DNA of 26,582 nt. Source: JBAXGE01 sp044344145 (lineage in GTDB: Bacteria; Planctomycetota; Phycisphaerae; WQYP01). Positions 14,336-22,803 of this stretch are shown piece by piece. Made by a program: the position numbers and the translations under genes. The notes beneath the pieces were generated by a model that was not told the origin of the DNA, ran no database searches, and saw only the letters and a program-made list of their open reading frames with translations. The DNA is taken from positions 1 through 26,582 of the forward strand of contig JBIJDM010000012.1 in the NCBI GenBank assembly GCA_044344145.1. The letters run 5' to 3'. Position 1 is the first letter of the stretch. Each line of letters starts with the position of its first letter.

Positions 14336-16783
14336 ATGCGGATGCCAACGTTTTTCGCCGTGACCAGTGTCTTGGCCGTGGGTTTGTGCGCTACCACCCA
14401 ACTGGTGGCCCAGCCCAATCAGCCCACCCAGCCGCCCCCAAGTCTCGATGCGCAGGTGGTTGATGCCATGCAGAAGGGCATCGACTTTTTGCTTAAGCAA
14501 CGGCAGACCGTGAAATTGGCCGATGGCAAGGAAGTGGCCCATTTCGATTCTCCCGTTATGAACTTACCATTCATTACGTTCAAAGGACCGCCGGAATTTA
14601 CCCAATTAAGTATCCAACCCGGCGAAACGGGGTTGATTCTATATGCCCTGTTGACCGCCGGGGCCAGTTTAGATGATACCCGGCTGTCCTATAAGTCTCT
14701 CGAACTCGCCCCGGTAGTGGATTATCTGCGCCAGGCCACACCGCTCTCCACTTATGGAATGGCATTGCAGGCCATCGCATTAAGTCATACCCCGCGTCGT
14801 CCCGAGACGGATGCGACCATGCGCCGGCTGCGCGATCAATTATTGAAATATTCGTGTACCGTGGAATTGGTCAAAGGCCGTGATGGGGGCACTACGTTGG
14901 GGGGCTATACCTACCAACCTGCCGTACTCAAGGGAGTGGTTAAGGGTGATGATGGTCATTATACTGATATGTCCAACACCCAATACGCGATTCTCGCGGC
15001 GTGGAGTCTGTCGGATTATGGGATCGAAATACCGTCCGCTTATTGGCGGGTGGTGGATAATTATACCCGTAAGAATCAACTGGCTAACGGGGCCTGGGGA
15101 TACAATCCCCGGGGTACAGGCAAAGATGTTTATTATGATCATCAGTTTCGCAGTATGACGGCGGTGGGGCTTGCCACCCTGTTTTTAACCAGCGATATGA
15201 CTGATACCACATTACGGGTAACGCCCTGGGTGGATAAGGATATTGATGCTGGCTTGACCTGGTTGACCCAAAACTACAAAGTGGATGATTTCTATTATTA
15301 CATGTACGCTTTGGAACGTGTGGGATTGGCTTCCGGCTATAAGTATCTGGGGAACAAGGATTGGTACCGCGATGGGGTGGCGCTCATGCTGGCCAAGCAA
15401 AATAAAAACGAAGGCTATTGGGGCAATATTGTGGTCGAACCGAAGGGATTGCATAAGGAAAATATGAAGCATGGGTCCATGCAAGCCACGGTTTCCACCG
15501 CCTATGTGCTGGCGTATTTGGCCCGCGGGCGCAACCCGGTTGCCTTTAACAAATTACAATATGAAGGTGCGGAAGATGCCAAAACCGGCAAACCCGCCAT
15601 CCTGCCTTGGAACGCCCGGCCGCGTGATATTGGCAATGTTACCGAGAAAATGGTCAAACTCTACGAACGGCCGATGAATTGGCAAATCGTTAATTTCAAC
15701 GTGGCCGGCACGGATTGGCTCGATGCCCCGATATTGTTCATTGCCGGTAGCCAGGACCCCAAATTTACCGAGGCGCAATTGGCTAAGTTGCGGGAATACA
15801 TCACGGCGGGGGGGATTATTTTCTCCAGTGCCGACGGTGGCAGTACGGCCTTCACCAACGCCATGCGGCAGTATGCCAACAAGATTACCGAGGGCAAATA
15901 TGAAATGCGCACCGTGGAAAAGGATGACGAAATATATACCGTGGAAAATCAGATCAAGAATCCCCCGCAACTGCTGACGATGAACAATGGCGTGCGGCAC
16001 ATGTGGGTGCATTCGCCGGTTGATCTGGGGGCCAGTTGGCAGATGCGCCGTTATGCCAACAGTGCCCATTTCGAGATTCCCGCCAATCTGTCTTTTTACG
16101 CTGCCGGCAAGATGCCTCTGAAGAGCAAACTGGCCCGGACCGATGTGCCCGCGCCGAGTACTCCCACCAAACGCACCATCAATCTGGCTCGGGTGGAATT
16201 CAGTGGTAACTGGGACCCCGAATCCGGGGCTTGGCCGCGGCTGGCCCGGGTGCTGGCCAGTCAGTCTGCAACCGAGCTCAAGGTGGCCAGTTTCACGTTG
16301 GATAAGCTTGATCCCAAGACCCATCCGCTGGCCCATCTGACAGCCACCGGAGCGCTGCCGTTTCAAGACGAGCAACGGCAGGCGCTGAAGCGGTATTTGG
16401 ATGCCGGCGGTTTTCTGCTGGCCGATGCGGCCGGGGGCAATGTGGAGTTTACCGCGTCGCTGGTGGATAACCTCACCAAGCTTTATCCCAACGTTGATGT
16501 AACCAATTTGGGCCCGGATCATCCTCTGTTACAGGGCAATTTTTCCAACGGGGTAAAAATCGAGAATTTGGAAGTGCGGAAATATGCCCGGCTTAAACGC
16601 CCCGGCGCGACGGGCCAGCTGCGCTTGTTCAGCGTGGATAAAAAGCCGTTGGTTTTGCTGGCGGAAGAGGATCTGGTCAGCGGTTTGCTGGGCACCAATA
16701 CCTGGGGCAATATCGGTTACACCCCCGAGACGGCGACGGCATTGGTTCGTAACATTTTGTTCTGGCGCACCGCGGCACCGTGA
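14336..16783 (+). CDS. Secreted alpha-toroid protein with DUF4159 domain(s)
   Basis: This 815-residue protein has a signal peptide at residues 1-26 (MRMPTFFAVTSVLAVGL, cleavage near LVA-QP). Residues about 35-395 are helical and carry repeats such as GAWGYNP and GYWGN, typical of squalene-cyclase or prenyltransferase-like alpha/alpha toroids. Residues about 615-815 match DUF4159: ARVEFSGNWDPESGAW, HPLAHLTATGALPF, then LDAGGFLLADAAGG. Residues about 445-590 look like a degenerate first copy (DAPILFIAGSQ, ITAGGIIFSSADGG). DUF4159 resembles a class-I glutaminase fold without clear catalytic residues. Toroid-DUF4159 proteins are common in Planctomycetota and have no assigned function known to me. 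I chose the ATG at 14336 for its AAGGGA site and clean signal peptide; an in-frame GTG at 14309 would spoil both. It ends 11 bases from the convergent propeller gene. Confidence 0.82.
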   Translation: MRMPTFFAVTSVLAVGLCATTQLVAQPNQPTQPPPSLDAQVVDAMQKGIDFLLKQRQTVKLADGKEVAHFDSPVMNLPFITFKGPPEFTQLSIQPGETGLILYALLTAGASLDDTRLSYKSLELAPVVDYLRQATPLSTYGMALQAIALSHTPRRPETDATMRRLRDQLLKYSCTVELVKGRDGGTTLGGYTYQPAVLKGVVKGDDGHYTDMSNTQYAILAAWSLSDYGIEIPSAYWRVVDNYTRKNQLANGAWGYNPRGTGKDVYYDHQFRSMTAVGLATLFLTSDMTDTTLRVTPWVDKDIDAGLTWLTQNYKVDDFYYYMYALERVGLASGYKYLGNKDWYRDGVALMLAKQNKNEGYWGNIVVEPKGLHKENMKHGSMQATVSTAYVLAYLARGRNPVAFNKLQYEGAEDAKTGKPAILPWNARPRDIGNVTEKMVKLYERPMNWQIVNFNVAGTDWLDAPILFIAGSQDPKFTEAQLAKLREYITAGGIIFSSADGGSTAFTNAMRQYANKITEGKYEMRTVEKDDEIYTVENQIKNPPQLLTMNNGVRHMWVHSPVDLGASWQMRRYANSAHFEIPANLSFYAAGKMPLKSKLARTDVPAPSTPTKRTINLARVEFSGNWDPESGAWPRLARVLASQSATELKVASFTLDKLDPKTHPLAHLTATGALPFQDEQRQALKRYLDAGGFLLADAAGGNVEFTASLVDNLTKLYPNVDVTNLGPDHPLLQGNFSNGVKIENLEVRKYARLKRPGATGQLRLFSVDKKPLVLLAEEDLVSGLLGTNTWGNIGYTPETATALVRNILFWRTAAP

Positions 16784-16794
16784 GGGGACGGTAA

Positions 16795-17018
16795 TCAGGG
16801 CTGCTGGGCAGGAACCACCTCGCCTCCGAAATTCTGGGCTTCGCCCCATTGGGCCCGATAGGTGCCTGTGATGGTGGTGTCCGCTTGGACTTGTGCATCC
16901 AGCGTGATTACCCCGGCGCAGCCCACATGGCCGGTGGTTTTATCCTCGGTATGCGTGAGATAATTGTCGGTGTTCAGCACCACGCGAATGCTTCCGGTGA
17001 TACCCCCACCTTTCCCGG
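16795..17018 (-). pseudogene. Out-of-frame 3' tail of the 17019-19781 propeller gene
   Basis: Directly after the TGA of the propeller gene, the -1 frame stays open to a TGA at 16795-16797. It encodes ITGSIRVVLNTDNYL, then VITLDAQVQADTTITGTYRA, ending FGGEVVPAQQP. This is clearly homologous to the last 60-odd residues of the neighbouring propeller protein: LTGSIRVILNTDTYL, EITLDAKINADNTLTGTYQA, LAGKIVPASKP. One extra G at the TTG-ACC site (about 17018) would join it in frame. So this stretch is the displaced C-terminus of the gene, not an independent gene. Confidence 0.75.
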
Positions 17019-19781
17019 TCAATCCGCGGGGATATCTTTGGCCGGTGGGGCACTGGTACGATTGACTATATTCGTGCGTGGCCACAATTGCCCATGGGCA
17101 CGTTGGGGGGCCTGTTCGGCCCGTAAATCGTAACAAAGCAAACGGCTGGTGGTACGAATGAACATCCGCCCATCCACCACGGCCGGGAGTAACGAACCAC
17201 AATAGCCCGTGGCCAGATCGGCGGGCCACAGCCGCAACCCCGCGGCCATTTGTGCGGGATCGGCGGGTATGCTCAAAAGACCATCCGTGCGATCCGTGGG
17301 CGTCCATAACTGCGCATCCCTGCCGATGAGATAGGGACAATGCTCGCCATCGCTGGCTTTGGGTACGGGTAGTGTATTCACGACTTTGCCGGTCGCCGGG
17401 ACTACCACCACGATGCAATTTTGTGGGGCATTGACCGGCAAGTAAAGATAATCCTGCACCTGACACCCGCCTCCACCCAGCCGTCCATAGCCGTTTTCCA
17501 AACGCCACGCCACGGTATATTTTTCCGGCGTCACCCGTAACGCGACCAGACCGCCGGGAAGCTTGTCATTATTCTTGCTGGTCAGGGCCTGATCGCCAAT
17601 CACCAGATCGCCGGCAAACGCAAAGGCCACACTGCGCAATACCAGTTCCGGCGCATGCCAGTACACTTTACCCGTGGCCGGCGCCAGCAAACGGGTGCCG
17701 TCATTGCCGGAAACAAGAATATAGGACTGCCCGCCCAAGCGCAGCAGATGGGCGCCTTCATTGAATCGGCCGCCGGCCACCTCGGGTAAATGCCAGAGCT
17801 GGTGGCCGGTACGGGCGTCCAAACCGATCAGCCCGGCCTCCAATTCATAGCGATAATCCAGTTTGGTGCGGCGCTGATCGCTGACCACGACCGTGCCGTC
17901 CGCGTAGATTACGTTGGATTGAAAATCACTCCGGGTACTGAGCATGGTGTTGCTGGCGATCAGATTACGCCGGATTTGGCGCATCTGCTCGTAGCGGGGG
18001 CCGATATCGGTCACCCAGCGTACCGCCCCATCGGCCAGACTGACTGCTGTCAGTTGCCCCAGTGTTCCCAGACTGTAGACCAGGCCTCCGCCCAGTGCCG
18101 GGCTGGCCTGCGGGCCACCTTTGTTGAATCCCGCCCAGTTGACTCCCGCATCAGCAAAGCGCCGTTTCCACAGGGTGCGACCCGTGGTGGCGTCAAAACA
18201 ATGCACCACATCATCGGCCCGGATCAGATTGGCCCGATAGCTGGACGCGGTCGCGGGATCTTGGGTTACCCGTGCCCCAGCGCCATAGGCATAGTCCTTG
18301 CCACTGGGTTCGTAATAACTCAGTACCACTTTGTTGTCTGCCACCACGGGTGTCGCCCAGCCACCCATCAAGGGTTCCCCCGGTACCACGGATCGGATTT
18401 TGCCCCGGGTATCAGCCCCGCGACCGTCGGGAATCCACTCATCAGCCACCCACGCCAAAGCGGCGTCTTCAAGATCACTCACCAACCTTTTGCCGCAGGG
18501 ATCGGCCAGACCATTGCCCTGAGGACCATTCCAGATGGGCCAGGATGTGCCCGCCGCCAAAGCTGTGGTCGCCGGTGGCTGCGCCGGCGCTGCCGGCAGG
18601 ACTGCACTGCCCACTTTGCGATATTGAACTGGGCCGGATTTGCCGGGGATTTCCAGATACAAGGTGGCAGTGCTCTGGGTGGACTCCGTCTTGGGGGTTA
18701 TGACCAGATTATATGCGGTGGGGGTGCGGCGTCCCGGGAGTAAAAACCGCCCATTACCCGAGATTTGTCCGTTGCGGACGGAGAGGGCCGGTATCGGCTG
18801 GTCTGCTTCAGGCAGCACCAGACTCTGAGGGATCATCGGGTAGACCCGATTGTTATAACTGGGCAAAATCACCGTGGCCACGGGCACTTGATCACCGTGG
18901 GTGCTGATTTGCACCGTTGCAGGAACTTCGGCGGGTAGGCCTGTTATGGTAAAGCTCGTGAACTGGGCGGGCGGTATGGATGCGGAATCCAATTGGGGCA
19001 ACTCCACCGCCGCCGTCGTGGCCAGCCAGGTTGCAGGAGGCAGATAGATGGCCCGTTGCGGTAACACTTGCCAGCGCCAGATATGCTGCCCACCCGCAGG
19101 CATGGGTACGGCGCAGACCATGACGTCTGCCGGCGTTGCGGGCATCGCTTCCCCGCCGGTGCGATACCAGCCGAGGGGACGCAGCGCGGGATTGATGGCG
19201 GCCAATGCGTGCAAATAGCGGGCCTGCACCAGCGGTGTTTGTTGCGGCCAGTCAGGATAGGCCCGGGTTAAGACCGTGGTCAGACTGAGGGCATCTGTCA
19301 CCGTCACGGCCTGACCGGCGCGGGGCAACGCGTTGAGCATGGCGGTTTCTGCCGGCAGATCATATTCCAAACGCCAGGCCACCAGCCGTTGGGCATACCA
19401 ATCTTCCCACGCGCGGACATACGCATCGGGCAGCCCCTGTGCGGTCAATACGTCGGTTAAAGCCAGTACTTTGGTGTAGGCGGAAAAACCCAGATTGGCA
19501 TATTTGCCCACCAGTCGGTACGAACCGTCCGGCTGGCTTTGGGTCCAGTGCGCAAGCAACCAGATTAGATGCTCGGTGGCCGGGCGCTGCAGATCCAGTT
19601 CGGGACAGTTGAGTTTTAGCCAGTCCAGCAGCGCGGTTCGGCGTGCGGCCTGGGTATCTGCGGTCACCGTCAGGGGGATCCCGCCGTTGTCAGCGATCAC
19701 GGGAAACTTGGGTGGTGCCGCGGCCAGAGTACTCCCCGCCAATGCCAGTGCCAGACTGATACCAAGCAGATACTGTCGCAT
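17019..19781 (-). CDS. Secreted PQQ-like beta-propeller protein, 3' end frameshifted
   Basis: As it reads, this is a 920-residue protein. A signal peptide covers about residues 1-21 (MRQYLLGISLALALAGS...). An N-terminal region to about 410 is unrecognised and partly helical and partly beta. From W414 a PQQ-binding-like beta-propeller begins (SWPIWNGPQGNGLAD), with blade motifs such as VVHCFDATTGRTLWKRRF, LTAVSLADGAVRW and LIGLDARTGHQLWHLP. The fold is shared by PQQ alcohol dehydrogenases and BamB, but the enzyme's metal and PQQ ligands are not evident, so I do not call it a dehydrogenase. The frame ends at AKDIPAD-stop where the paralogue continues; the missing C-terminal module is present in the -1 frame down to 16795. 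A ribosome site AAAGG lies 7 nt before the ATG. It follows the paralogue by 30 bases, so the two likely share a transcript. Confidence 0.8.
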   Translation of the reverse strand: MRQYLLGISLALALAGSTLAAAPPKFPVIADNGGIPLTVTADTQAARRTALLDWLKLNCPELDLQRPATEHLIWLLAHWTQSQPDGSYRLVGKYANLGFSAYTKVLALTDVLTAQGLPDAYVRAWEDWYAQRLVAWRLEYDLPAETAMLNALPRAGQAVTVTDALSLTTVLTRAYPDWPQQTPLVQARYLHALAAINPALRPLGWYRTGGEAMPATPADVMVCAVPMPAGGQHIWRWQVLPQRAIYLPPATWLATTAAVELPQLDSASIPPAQFTSFTITGLPAEVPATVQISTHGDQVPVATVILPSYNNRVYPMIPQSLVLPEADQPIPALSVRNGQISGNGRFLLPGRRTPTAYNLVITPKTESTQSTATLYLEIPGKSGPVQYRKVGSAVLPAAPAQPPATTALAAGTSWPIWNGPQGNGLADPCGKRLVSDLEDAALAWVADEWIPDGRGADTRGKIRSVVPGEPLMGGWATPVVADNKVVLSYYEPSGKDYAYGAGARVTQDPATASSYRANLIRADDVVHCFDATTGRTLWKRRFADAGVNWAGFNKGGPQASPALGGGLVYSLGTLGQLTAVSLADGAVRWVTDIGPRYEQMRQIRRNLIASNTMLSTRSDFQSNVIYADGTVVVSDQRRTKLDYRYELEAGLIGLDARTGHQLWHLPEVAGGRFNEGAHLLRLGGQSYILVSGNDGTRLLAPATGKVYWHAPELVLRSVAFAFAGDLVIGDQALTSKNNDKLPGGLVALRVTPEKYTVAWRLENGYGRLGGGGCQVQDYLYLPVNAPQNCIVVVVPATGKVVNTLPVPKASDGEHCPYLIGRDAQLWTPTDRTDGLLSIPADPAQMAAGLRLWPADLATGYCGSLLPAVVDGRMFIRTTSRLLCYDLRAEQAPQRAHGQLWPRTNIVNRTSAPPAKDIPAD

Positions 19782-19811
19782 AACGTTACCTTTCGCAGAT
19801 GAGGGTTCCGG

Positions 19812-22286
19812 TTACGGTTTACTGGCGGGAACAATCTTGCCCGCCAGGTCCAACGCCATGCCCCATTTGGCCTGGTAGGTTCCGGTCAGGGTATTGTCGG
19901 CGTTAATTTTCGCGTCCAGCGTTATCTCCCCGGCCGCGCCATCAAACCGCCATCCCGGCGGCACATCGGCGCCACCAAGATAGGTATCGGTATTCAATAT
20001 CACCCGGATGCTGCCGGTTAGATGGTTGTCTTTGAGACTTAAACCGCTGGCATCCACCTCGTGCCAGGCCTGGCTGAATTTGTTCGCGTAACCCCCAGCG
20101 CGGGTGAACACCTTGCCATCATGATCGAAACTCAGGGTCAGGCCGCGGGGCTCGCCGCGCAGGGTGATGGCCCCGTCGAGATTGAGTACCACTGTACGGG
20201 TGCCGGGGGGATTTTTACCCAGTGGGGTCCAAGGTTGGTCGGGTAACCACGGCGTCGGCAGGCCGCGTACTTCGTTGACTTGTCCGCTGAGGGTGCCTTG
20301 GGCGGTTTTGATTTCCGGCAGGGTGGAGATATGACGCTTCCAGGTCCCGGTGATAGTCGCATCCTGTTTGCTTAGGTCCAATTCCACCGGCCAAACATGC
20401 GTGCCGAATTTCAGCCCTAACGTGCCGGTCATCCGGTTGCCGGTGATGTGCAAGCTTTCGGCCGCGGCCTTTTCCCACGTGGGGCGCCGGCGCAACGAGC
20501 CATAGATGAGTCCCGCTTCGTCGTCATCGGCAATCCATGCTTTGGCGCTGACGACCTGTTCGGGCGTGGCCATGATGCGCACTTGCAACGGACCGGGCAG
20601 TCCCACATAACCACCTTCCAGCCCGATGGGCCACCCCTGGGCGCCCTTGACCTGCCGCAGATCGTAGCAGGCCAACTGGCCATGATCCGTGCGTTCAAAG
20701 ATTCGCCCATCCACCAGGGGAATCTGCATCATTACCTCGTAGGCGGTATCGAAGTTCACCAGATCAAGTCCGCTGGGACGTTTCTCATCCTGTAGTGGGC
20801 GAATCTGCCCCGGTTCCGTTTGCCAGGCCACCAGCGGATGGCGCCCGCCATGCGAAGCACCATGGGAATGATCGGCACGCACAAAGGCACGGTCTCCGAG
20901 CCAGAGAATCAGTTCCTTGACGCTAATTAAATCCGACCCTCCATTGGGCGCTTCGGCCAGAATGGTGCCATCGCGCTCGGACAATAGCAGAACCCGGCCT
21001 TGGACATCTTTGGTGCCAGTATGCAGAAACACCCTGCCATTTTTTATGAAAGCCTGCTGCCGGGCGCCGTCATCCATCCAGGTGGGAATCTCATGGCGCG
21101 GTTCGTCCGGTAATTTCCAAGCGGGTTCCGCCCCGGTGGGGGTGATCCGATAGGCACCCCAGAGCCCCGGGGTGCGCTTGGCCACATTCGGTTTGACATT
21201 GACCATGACTGTGTTGGCGCTGGGGCATAACGTGTTCCAGTTTTTGCCCAAACCGGTGACTTTCCATGCGCTCTTACCGGTCAGCGGGTCGATCAGTTGC
21301 AGACTGCCAGCCTCGGTGGCGGTCAGCAACCAGGTCTTGTCGCCGTGCCGCCAGAGGCTGGGGGTGGCATATTTGCTGATGATAGCGGGGACCTCCCAGA
21401 GCCGTTTGCCGGTGGCGGCTTCGTAACCGCTTAAGCCCACATCGGATGTACCACGGAAATTGCTACTGATGAGCACCCCATCGGCCACAACCAACGAGGT
21501 AAACCAACCCGGGGCACCGGGGATCACCACGGTGCCGGCGGCGGCGGTGGCTAAGGACTCCTCGCGCTCTTTAACCGCAGCCTGAAAGGCGGGACCGATA
21601 TCGCTCTGCCACAGTTTTTTCCCGGTGGCGGTTTCATACGCAAATAACCGGCCCGTGGAGCCCAGTGCAAAGGCGCGACCTTCCGCTATCGCCATCGCCA
21701 CTTGGAAACCGCCTCTTTTGCCGCCCGCGCGGATCAAGCCTTCCGGCTCGGTGGCCTGCCAAAGCAGTTTGCCGTTGTTGGCATCCAGACAGATGACGAT
21801 ATCGTCGGCCTCAACCCGAAAACGGGTGGGTACTTTGGGAGTATCCCCTTTTTCGTAAGGTCGGTTGGTTTGGTACGGGGCGGTGAAAACTTTGCCCGAG
21901 GGCACCCAAGAGGAAGCAAAAACCCGGCCGTCGGCCACCACGACTCCCGCCCAATTGCCTTTGAAATCCTTGGCGTCCGGGCCGATATACGACTCTACCT
22001 GTTGGCTGTTAACCCAGGTTTGTGAACCAGTTTTCGCAGAGCCGAAATTCCGCGTCGCGCTGACCCAGAGTAAGCGTGCGTGGGATAAATCTTCCACCAG
22101 CGGGGTGTCGGTTTGCACGGGTAGCAGATTGCCGGTGGGGCCGGTCATCATCGGCCAGCCGATGCGCCAGGCGTCGGCCGCCGGGGTGACAGGTTGTGTG
22201 GCCGGGGCATCACCCGCCTGCACGGAAGGCGAACTGGATAGACCCCAACTCAGGACAAAAACGCACGCTAAAGTCAGTTGCCGCAT
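19812..22286 (-). CDS. Secreted PQQ-like beta-propeller protein with C-terminal beta modules
   Basis: This 824-residue protein has a signal peptide over about residues 1-24 (ending SVQA-GD). A PQQ-like propeller (about 40-520) shows blade motifs such as DIVICLDANNGKLLWQA, LFAYETATGKKLWQS and LQLIDPLTGKSAWKV. It opens with WRIGWPMMTGPTGNLLP, the degenerate WP-x-GP start of these propellers. The C-terminal 280 residues hold beta-rich modules with internal likeness: MTGTLGLKFG...ATITGTWKRH, and LTGSIRVILNTD...TLTGTYQAKWG. The role may be periplasmic or surface scaffolding or ligand binding; no catalytic site is recognised. The start is fixed by AAGGAG 7 nt upstream. It is the first gene of a two-gene set with its frameshifted paralogue downstream. 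Confidence 0.85.
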   Translation of the reverse strand: MRQLTLACVFVLSWGLSSSPSVQAGDAPATQPVTPAADAWRIGWPMMTGPTGNLLPVQTDTPLVEDLSHARLLWVSATRNFGSAKTGSQTWVNSQQVESYIGPDAKDFKGNWAGVVVADGRVFASSWVPSGKVFTAPYQTNRPYEKGDTPKVPTRFRVEADDIVICLDANNGKLLWQATEPEGLIRAGGKRGGFQVAMAIAEGRAFALGSTGRLFAYETATGKKLWQSDIGPAFQAAVKEREESLATAAAGTVVIPGAPGWFTSLVVADGVLISSNFRGTSDVGLSGYEAATGKRLWEVPAIISKYATPSLWRHGDKTWLLTATEAGSLQLIDPLTGKSAWKVTGLGKNWNTLCPSANTVMVNVKPNVAKRTPGLWGAYRITPTGAEPAWKLPDEPRHEIPTWMDDGARQQAFIKNGRVFLHTGTKDVQGRVLLLSERDGTILAEAPNGGSDLISVKELILWLGDRAFVRADHSHGASHGGRHPLVAWQTEPGQIRPLQDEKRPSGLDLVNFDTAYEVMMQIPLVDGRIFERTDHGQLACYDLRQVKGAQGWPIGLEGGYVGLPGPLQVRIMATPEQVVSAKAWIADDDEAGLIYGSLRRRPTWEKAAAESLHITGNRMTGTLGLKFGTHVWPVELDLSKQDATITGTWKRHISTLPEIKTAQGTLSGQVNEVRGLPTPWLPDQPWTPLGKNPPGTRTVVLNLDGAITLRGEPRGLTLSFDHDGKVFTRAGGYANKFSQAWHEVDASGLSLKDNHLTGSIRVILNTDTYLGGADVPPGWRFDGAAGEITLDAKINADNTLTGTYQAKWGMALDLAGKIVPASKP

Positions 22287-22327
22287 GGCGGTGCTCCTTA
22301 ACTTTGGTATCGCTACTCGGACTGGTC

Positions 22328-22333
22328 AGTATA
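22328..22333 (-). promoter_or_regulatory. Possible -10 box of the two-propeller gene set
   Basis: TATACT on the minus strand, one mismatch to consensus, would start transcription about 35 nt before the ATG at 22286. I found no convincing -35 box at 16-18 bases. The 100-base gap otherwise holds only the terminator of the upstream gene. Confidence 0.3.
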
Positions 22334-22366
22334 ACGCACCGACCACCGCTTTATTGCCATGGACGG

Positions 22367-22388
22367 AAAAACCTGCGGCGCGCGGGTT
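22367..22388 (-). terminator. Intrinsic terminator after the glycosyltransferase fragment
   Basis: On the minus strand AACC and GCG (22381-22388) pair with CGC and GGTT (22370-22377) across one mismatch, around a 3-base loop. A run of five T (22367-22371), partly in the stem base, follows. The hairpin begins at the TAA of the 22387-22803 frame. This marks the true 3' end of the ancestral gene or operon. Confidence 0.6.
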
Positions 22389-22803
22389 AGCTTAAGCGTA
22401 AATTCTGGAAAATGCCCAATAATTGCCCGGCCAGACGGTGGGGGGAGTAGGCGTCTTGTAAGGCCCGGCTATGGGCTTGGGCCGACTGCACCTGTGCCGG
22501 GGTCAACTCACGCAGCGCCCGGGTTAAACCCGCCAGCGTGTTATCGTGGTAGAGCGCTGCCGGGCCCATAATTTCGCGGAAGTATTCCCATTCCGGCACC
22601 AGCATGGTCAGGCCCAGTGCCACGGCATCGCCCACCAGACCGCTGGTCAGGTAGGTGTCGCCGGTGTGGGCGGCAATCAGCAAATCGCACACGCCGGTAT
22701 GTTCCGCAATTTCCGGGCGCAGCATCCAGGCATTGCGCGGCAGTTTGATGATATTGGCCGTGGTGGGCAGGGGATATTGATCGCGGTAGGCCGTGGTGAC
22801 CAA
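22387..22803 (-). CDS. Glycosyltransferase (GT4-like) C-terminal fragment
   Basis: The 138 residues resemble the C-terminal Rossmann half of GT4-type glycosyltransferases: CDLLIAAHTGDTYLTSG, then GDAVALGLTMLVPEWEYFREIMG where the family has its nucleotide-sugar-binding acidic motif, then ALYHDNTLAGLTRALREL. The N-terminal acceptor half is missing. The only start is a GTG at 22801-22803 without a ribosome site. The frame stays open further upstream (reading GPDVGRRADLQLV), overlapping the end of the DUF2264-like gene by 127 bases in the -1 frame. It is followed at once by an intrinsic terminator. It is most likely the remnant of a deletion that fused two genes, or the displaced 3' end of one frameshifted gene. 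Independent function is unlikely. Confidence 0.55.
   Translation of the reverse strand: MVTTAYRDQYPLPTTANIIKLPRNAWMLRPEIAEHTGVCDLLIAAHTGDTYLTSGLVGDAVALGLTMLVPEWEYFREIMGPAALYHDNTLAGLTRALRELTPAQVQSAQAHSRALQDAYSPHRLAGQLLGIFQNLRLS

Noticed and set aside
17000..17050. Programmed -1 ribosomal frameshift in the propeller gene
   Set aside because: No X-XXY-YYZ slippery heptamer precedes the TGA and no strong downstream structure is apparent; a one-base deletion explains it more simply.
17019..22286. PQQ-dependent alcohol dehydrogenases
   Set aside because: Only the propeller blades match; catalytic Asp, calcium ligands and the cysteine pair of those enzymes are not evident.
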